The notes below the pieces were generated by a model that worked only from the letters and a program-made list of their open reading frames with translations, did no database searches and was not told the origin of the DNA. From an uncultured Bacilli bacterium (GTDB taxonomy: Bacteria; Bacillota_I; Bacilli_A; RF39; UBA660): a stretch of 64,000 nucleotides of DNA. Below are positions 59,502-64,000 of this stretch, one piece after another; positions within the stretch are counted from its first letter, which is position 1, and each line of letters starts with the position of its first letter. The translations under genes were made by a program, and so were the position numbers. The stretch lies in NCBI GenBank assembly GCA_934102215.1, contig CAKOSH010000005.1, forward strand, positions 1 to 64,000, in the 5' to 3' direction.

Positions 59502-60824
59502 ATGAATGAATATGTAAGAGAATTTAACAAAATATTTAATTATTTAAAAGATGCTATGAAAGATTATAATGATAAAGTATTATCAAATAATAATGTAAAT
59601 CCATTTAGTAGTGAATCTTATGATAGAATTATTACTAAACTTTCAAATATAAAGAGTGATCAAGAATACTTAGAAATAATAGATAGTTTCATGACTAGTT
59701 TACATGAAGGACATGCGTATTTATCTTCTAAAAGTGATGAACTTGATAAAATAATTCCATTATGTATTCAATATAAAGATGGTAAATACTATGTAATTAA
59801 AGCAGTAAATCAGGAATTAGAAAATAAAGAAGTCACTATGATTGATGGCATCAAAATAGACAAATATATTTTGAATTTTAAAGGAAGTTACTCTTTTGAA
59901 AATGGAAAAATGTTTATTAAGAATTTAATAATACCTAGTGAAAGTGCTAAAACTATTTCCTTTGGTGATGAAGAAATTACTATTGAACCTATGAGTTCTC
60001 AAGACTTTAATCATGAAATTATTAAAAGAGATAATCCTTATTTTAATAACATTGTCTTTAATATTATAGATGGCATTCCATATTTAAGGATAAATAGTTT
60101 TAGTCATGAAATGCTTACTTCTAAAGAAAAGTATAATTTTTTAGGTAGTGAAATAATTGGTCCAACTGAATATTTAAATGTAATTGCTGACTATCTAAAT
60201 AGTAATAATATTAGTGATTTAATAATTGATATACGTGGTAATAAAGGTGGTAGTGATGAATGGTTTAGTCTATTAAGTATGTTTTCTGATAAAGAATATA
60301 TACTTAATTATAGTGTAGATTCTACTATAGGTAAGCAATCTTATGGTGAAACAAATGAAATAATTAATGGACTTGGTGAAGATATTAATGTTTCTTTAAA
60401 AAGACTTCAAGATGGTACTAGTAGTTTAGATTGCTCTGTTTTTATTGGAAATAGTAATTCTACTATTAAAAATAGATATTTACTTATAAATAGTGATAAT
60501 TATTCTGCTTGCGATACATTATCAAAATTTTCTAATAAAACAGGATTTGCTACTACTATTGGTAGTCATACATCCGGTGATGGCTTTGGAGTAACGCCCT
60601 ATTCTTTTACTACTGACATATTAAGAAGAAATGATACTAAAATAGTTATCCCATCTACATTTTATAATTTAGAAGAGTTTCAAACAGAGCCCTCAATTAA
60701 AACTAAAGAAGATTTACTTATGCCATATGAATATGGCACTTATAAAGATAATGAATTAAAACAAGCAATAGAAATAGTTAAATCAAGAAAATTAGAACAA
60801 GAAAATAACATTTCATTACAATAA
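59502..60824 (+). CDS. S41 family (C-terminal processing) peptidase-like protein
   Basis: 440 residues without a signal peptide. An N-terminal helical region, then a strand-rich PDZ-like part, and the S41 core with LIIDIRGNKGGSDEW and the nucleophile-region NSDNYSACDTLSKF (Ser in YSAC), then GSHTSGDGFG. Most S41 peptidases are exported; this one appears cytoplasmic or uses another route. GAGGT precedes ATG 59502; a TTG at 59484 just before it is rejected. Confidence 0.75.
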   Translation: MNEYVREFNKIFNYLKDAMKDYNDKVLSNNNVNPFSSESYDRIITKLSNIKSDQEYLEIIDSFMTSLHEGHAYLSSKSDELDKIIPLCIQYKDGKYYVIKAVNQELENKEVTMIDGIKIDKYILNFKGSYSFENGKMFIKNLIIPSESAKTISFGDEEITIEPMSSQDFNHEIIKRDNPYFNNIVFNIIDGIPYLRINSFSHEMLTSKEKYNFLGSEIIGPTEYLNVIADYLNSNNISDLIIDIRGNKGGSDEWFSLLSMFSDKEYILNYSVDSTIGKQSYGETNEIINGLGEDINVSLKRLQDGTSSLDCSVFIGNSNSTIKNRYLLINSDNYSACDTLSKFSNKTGFATTIGSHTSGDGFGVTPYSFTTDILRRNDTKIVIPSTFYNLEEFQTEPSIKTKEDLLMPYEYGTYKDNELKQAIEIVKSRKLEQENNISLQ

Positions 60825-60850
60825 AAAAGAAGGACTACTCTCTTCCTTCT
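60822..60850 (-). terminator. terminator
   Basis: On the minus strand AGAAGGA (60850-60844) pairs with TCCTTCT (60834-60828), followed by six T; overlaps the stop of the minus-strand gene. Confidence 0.75.
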
Positions 60851-61260
60851 AATCTACATAATAAGTCAATTTTAAACATTTCTTTTTGAGCATTTGCTTT
60901 AGAAATCATAATTCCTTTATAAGCAGTTAATTCAGATTTATGACCATCTAATAATATATCTTTTGGTTCTAAATTATTTAACATAACAATATTATTTTGT
61001 TTATATACAGTATAGTTTAATTTAACTTCTCCATATACTTTTACAAATAATGAATCAGTTGGTAATTTTAAATCATATGTTTCAGTTTGTTCATGTTTAT
61101 TAATTGAAACTAATTCTCCTACAAATTCACCACTTCTTAATTTTGGATAAAAATCAAACATTAACTTTTTATAAGCAACCATGTTATATTTTTTTAAACT
61201 TCTTTCTAATTTCTTAAAATTATTTTCATCTAAATAATCTAAAATATATCTACCCTTCAT
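60835..61260 (-). CDS. hypothetical protein (141 aa)
   Basis: Soluble protein, helical and basic at the N-terminus (LDENNFKKLERSLKKYN), strand-rich afterwards (SLFVKVYGEVKLNYTVY). AAGGGGG sits eight bases before ATG 61260; ATG 61266 is too close to it. No family recognised. Convergent with the S41 gene. Confidence 0.55.
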   Translation of the reverse strand: MKGRYILDYLDENNFKKLERSLKKYNMVAYKKLMFDFYPKLRSGEFVGELVSINKHEQTETYDLKLPTDSLFVKVYGEVKLNYTVYKQNNIVMLNNLEPKDILLDGHKSELTAYKGIMISKANAQKEMFKIDLLCRLEGRE

Positions 61261-61373
61261 AACCATTACCCCCTTAATGATTTAGTAAGTAGATTATACC
61301 ATAAAAGTGTCAATTTGTCAAATTTTATTTGAATTTTCTCTTGATTTTTTATTTAAAATTTGATATAGAGTTA

Positions 61374-62510
61374 CTATTTTCTTAATTTATATACTAAAAT
61401 TTCATCATTATTAGGACTTATTCCAACAAATTCAAAACTAGGATCATATAAACATAATCTTCTAAGTAATTCAAATAGTTTATCAGTTTTAAGTCTTTCT
61501 ATTGTATCTTCTTTACCAACAATATGTTTAAACCACTCTTTATCAAGCTCATATTCATGTCTTTTACTAACACTATCTTCATCATCACTACTATATATTT
61601 TTCTAACTTTTTCTGTAGGCCATTTTGCTTTAAAATTTGATTTTTCATTATTACTTAATATCTTATGATAACCATAACTTAATGTTTGATTCTTAGGTAC
61701 TTTAATAGTAGTAATTCCTTCTTTCTTTAATATTTCTAAAAATAATATAAGAGAATACAATTGATTAGGATGCACTTTAGGATTATCAATACCTTTATTT
61801 AATTTATATAGTTTTCTTTCTATTCTTTTATTTGTTATATTAAATAGATTATTTTGAACACCATATATATAGCATACTTTAATACCATTTTCACTTCTTA
61901 TATCATAAAGTATTCTTGATATAGTATGACTTTCACCATTACTTTCTAATCTAAAATTCATACTTCTAGTAGTTTCATCCCATGACTCATTAATATTACA
62001 TTCAGCATAAGAATCAATTCCTTCATAAGAACTTATATATGTTTCCGTCCTATATTTATCAAGTGTTCTGTCTTTATAAAAATCTAATTCTTTTCTTAAA
62101 AATGATATAACATCATTAAAGTCATTATCATCCATTCTAAGCCATATTCTAGTTAATAATGACATTGTAGTACTTCTAGTCATCAAAGTATAATCATACT
62201 CTCTAAATAGCTTTAAATGCTCATTTACAATAGAAGTTAGATAATCAAAGAAAGATACTCCATCATCAATAATAATAGTATTAGAATTTGGATTCATATT
62301 GTTTACTTCTTTAGTAATTTCTAAATCTTTAGAAGTGATATCTTCAGTCTATGCATCTTTCTTTCTAAATGGATGCTTCATTACATAATTAAATAATTCT
62401 ATACTATTATTATCAAATATAAAATTAATATTAGGTATCTCTTTTTCACTCTTAATACTAGGTAATGTTCTTAATATAAATAATTCTATAAGTTCTTTAA
62501 AATCAATCAT
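61374..62510 (-). pseudogene. hypothetical gene interrupted by an in-frame amber codon
   Basis: One frame runs from ATG 62510 (after GTGATATT) to the stop at 61374, 378 codons, broken only by TAG at 62349-62351 (codon 54, context KKDA*TEDI). Downstream the first ATG is 62297, with a poor ribosome site. The 5' piece reads MIDFKELIELFILRTLPSIK onward and has the same composition as the rest. The downstream part (307 residues) is helical and strand-mixed, with YSLILFLEILKKEGITTIKV and a C-terminal DPSFEFVGIS; not recognised. A single CAG-to-TAG change or a sequencing error would explain it. Confidence 0.65.
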
Positions 62511-62536
62511 AATATCACAAGTCAATATACTAACAC

Positions 62537-62562
62537 AATAAAAGAAGTATTACTACTTCTAA
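62537..62562 (-). terminator. terminator of the small acidic membrane protein
   Basis: On the minus strand AGAAGTA (62560-62554) pairs with TACTTCT (62549-62543), followed by TTTATTG. A nearly identical hairpin ends thrS. Confidence 0.7.
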
Positions 62563-62589
62563 TTAATATTTTAATGATATTTTTATTAT

Positions 62590-62781
62590 TTAGTCATCAT
62601 CTTCATAATGGTAATCATCATCTTCTAGATCTTCTTCTTCAAAACTAGATGAATCATATATTCCTTTTTTGATATAATCATCTTTTAAATTACTTTTAGT
62701 TTTATTATCTTTAAATACATCACTACCATTTAACCATAATTTAAATAGTATCCATAATATAATAATTGCTAGTAAAATCAT
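62590..62781 (-). CDS. small membrane protein with acidic tail
   Basis: 63 residues: one transmembrane helix at the start (ILLAIIILWILFKLWL), a short basic-neutral middle and an Asp/Glu-rich tail (EEEDLEDDDYHYEDDD) in the cytoplasm or outside. GGAGATAA precedes ATG 62781. Between thrS and the amber-broken gene on the same strand, but terminators on both sides make it a separate unit. Not recognised. Confidence 0.6.
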   Translation of the reverse strand: MILLAIIILWILFKLWLNGSDVFKDNKTKSNLKDDYIKKGIYDSSSFEEEDLEDDDYHYEDDD

Positions 62782-62828
62782 ATTTATCTCCTTATGCCTA
62801 TTATATCATAATTTAAAAATTAGTCACA

Positions 62829-62852
62829 ATAAAAGAAGTATTTCTACTTCTT
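62829..62852 (-). terminator. thrS terminator overlapping the stop codon
   Basis: On the minus strand AAGAAGTA (62852-62845) pairs with TACTTCTT (62840-62833), followed by TTATTG. Confidence 0.75.
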
Positions 62853-64000
62853 ATTATTAATTTCTTCATGAATCTTATTTATAAATTCTTCTATACTTAA
62901 TGTATTTGTTTCTTTTTCACCACGTAAACGATAACTTATTGTATTATTATCTCTTTCTTTATCACCTAATATAAGTGTATATGGTACTTTAGATAAAACA
63001 CTTTCTCTCATCTTATAATTTAGTTTTTCATCTCTATCATCTAATTCAACTCTAAAATCTTCTTTATCTAATAATTCTTTTATTTTAGAAGAATATTCTA
63101 AATGATATTCCATATTTACTGGTATTATATTTATTTGTTTTGGTGATAACCATAATGGTAATGCACCTTTAGTTTCTTCTAAGATATACGCCATAAATCT
63201 ATCAAGTGATCCTAAAATTGCTCTATGAAGAACTACTGGTGTTTTCTTTTCTCCATCTTTATCAACATATTTTAGATTAAATTTTTCAGGTAAACAGAAA
63301 TCAAGTTGACAAGTTGATAAAGTATATTCGTTTCCTACTGCTGGCTTAACATTAACATCTAATTTAGGTCCATAGAATGCTGCTTCACCTATCTCTTCAG
63401 TATATTCAATACCAAGTTCATTTAATACTTCCCTTAGTTCATTTTCAGCTTTATTCCACATTTCATCATCTGGATGATATTTTTCTTTATCCTCAGGATC
63501 TCTTAGTGATAAAACACATCTATAATCAGTAATATTGAAATCTTTATAAGTATCAAATATTAAATCAACAACATTTTTAAATTCTGATTTGATTTGTTCT
63601 TTTGTTACAAATAAGTGAGCATCATTTTGGCAGAAATGTCTTCCACGTTCAATGCCTTTTAAAGCACCACTTGCTTCATATCTAAAATCATGTGCTACTT
63701 CACCTATTCTAATAGGTAAATCTTTATATGAATGCAATTTATTAGCATAAATCATCATATGATGTGGACAGTTCATAGGTCTTAATACAAAGCTTTCTCC
63801 ATCAACTTCCATCGCAGGGAACATATTTTCTTTATAATGATCCCAGTGTCCTGATGTCTTATATAATTCTACATTACCAACACATGGTGTTAGAACGTGT
63901 TGGTATCCTAGTTTTCTTTCTTTATTCTTAATGTAATTTTCTAGTTCTTGCCATACAATATATCCATTTGGTAAAAACATTGGAAGTCCACGACCAACTA
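62844..64000 (-). CDS. thrS: threonine-tRNA ligase, 5' part outside window
   Basis: Class II synthetase. The visible 385 residues start inside the catalytic domain: VGRGLPMFLPNG continues to the window edge, then motif 2 (FRYEASGALKGIERGRHF), zinc-ligand residues (RPMNCPHHMMIY, later HRAILGSLDRF motif 3) and the anticodon-binding domain (about the last 110 residues, LPLWLSPKQINIIPV to the end). The N-terminal TGS and editing domains lie beyond base 64000; ATG 63980 is only an internal Met. Confidence 0.95.
   Translation of the reverse strand, partial: VGRGLPMFLPNGYIVWQELENYIKNKERKLGYQHVLTPCVGNVELYKTSGHWDHYKENMFPAMEVDGESFVLRPMNCPHHMMIYANKLHSYKDLPIRIGEVAHDFRYEASGALKGIERGRHFCQNDAHLFVTKEQIKSEFKNVVDLIFDTYKDFNITDYRCVLSLRDPEDKEKYHPDDEMWNKAENELREVLNELGIEYTEEIGEAAFYGPKLDVNVKPAVGNEYTLSTCQLDFCLPEKFNLKYVDKDGEKKTPVVLHRAILGSLDRFMAYILEETKGALPLWLSPKQINIIPVNMEYHLEYSSKIKELLDKEDFRVELDDRDEKLNYKMRESVLSKVPYTLILGDKERDNNTISYRLRGEKETNTLSIEEFINKIHEEINNKK

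Overview
The window is very AT-rich, uses TGA as a stop (rarA and the CvpA gene end in ATGA overlaps with the next start) and uses GGTGA/GGAGG-type ribosome binding sites with frequent extended -10 promoters (TGnTATAAT). Gene content (SpoVB-like flippase, SpoIIM family, TIGR04086 and DUF421 membrane proteins, DUF4044 peptide, alanine racemase, MurC, short MetK and SMC, three TasA/CalY-like surface proteins) suggests an uncultured, host-associated, wall-bearing low-GC Firmicute of the Bacilli/RF39-like kind. That placement is inference; no rRNA gene is present.

Layout. 1-0.4 kb: tandem 12-bp repeats. 0.4-9.3 kb: metal-binding lipoprotein and yidD (minus), then a plus run of zinc-ribbon membrane proteins, an Lgt-like protein, rnc, a TasA-like protein with a dockerin-like module, and smc. 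9.3-16 kb: def, another TasA-like protein, cvpA-trxA, queA-tgt with a structured leader. 16-22 kb: DUF421 protein, SpoVB-like flippase, a SAM-I riboswitch with metK, a probable small RNA, tcdA, a papain-like-motif protein and rarA. 22-31 kb: BspA-like surface protein behind a G8 tract, lipid-flippase-like protein, xerD-deoB, an RlmD-like methyltransferase and small hypotheticals. 31-39 kb: HTH-membrane regulator, mntP, a large MacB-like ABC exporter, a secreted NlpC/P60 protein, a 41-aa Arg/Ser/Asn-rich protein and a ZIP transporter.

39-48 kb is the accessory core: a type II CRISPR-Cas locus. On the minus strand lie cas9-cas1-cas2, a Csn2-like P-loop protein and a tracrRNA, followed by an HTH regulator. 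The CRISPR array sits between cas2 and the Csn2-like gene and is read on the plus strand from a leader shared with that gene. cas9 and the Csn2-like gene share a nearly identical 20-bp promoter box, and the Csn2-like protein keeps intact Walker A and B motifs, unlike the degenerate nucleotide site of well-studied Csn2. The array contains two odd hybrid units.

48-64 kb: mnmA-alr-ldh plus two tiny coupled ORFs, tRNA-Lys, polysaccharide deacetylase, tRNA-CAU and tRNA-Leu followed by a small islet (RlmN/Cfr-like radical SAM gene) that ends in a tRNA 3' relic, a four-repeat secreted protein, murC, an S41 peptidase, a gene broken by an in-frame amber codon, and the 5'-truncated thrS at the window edge.
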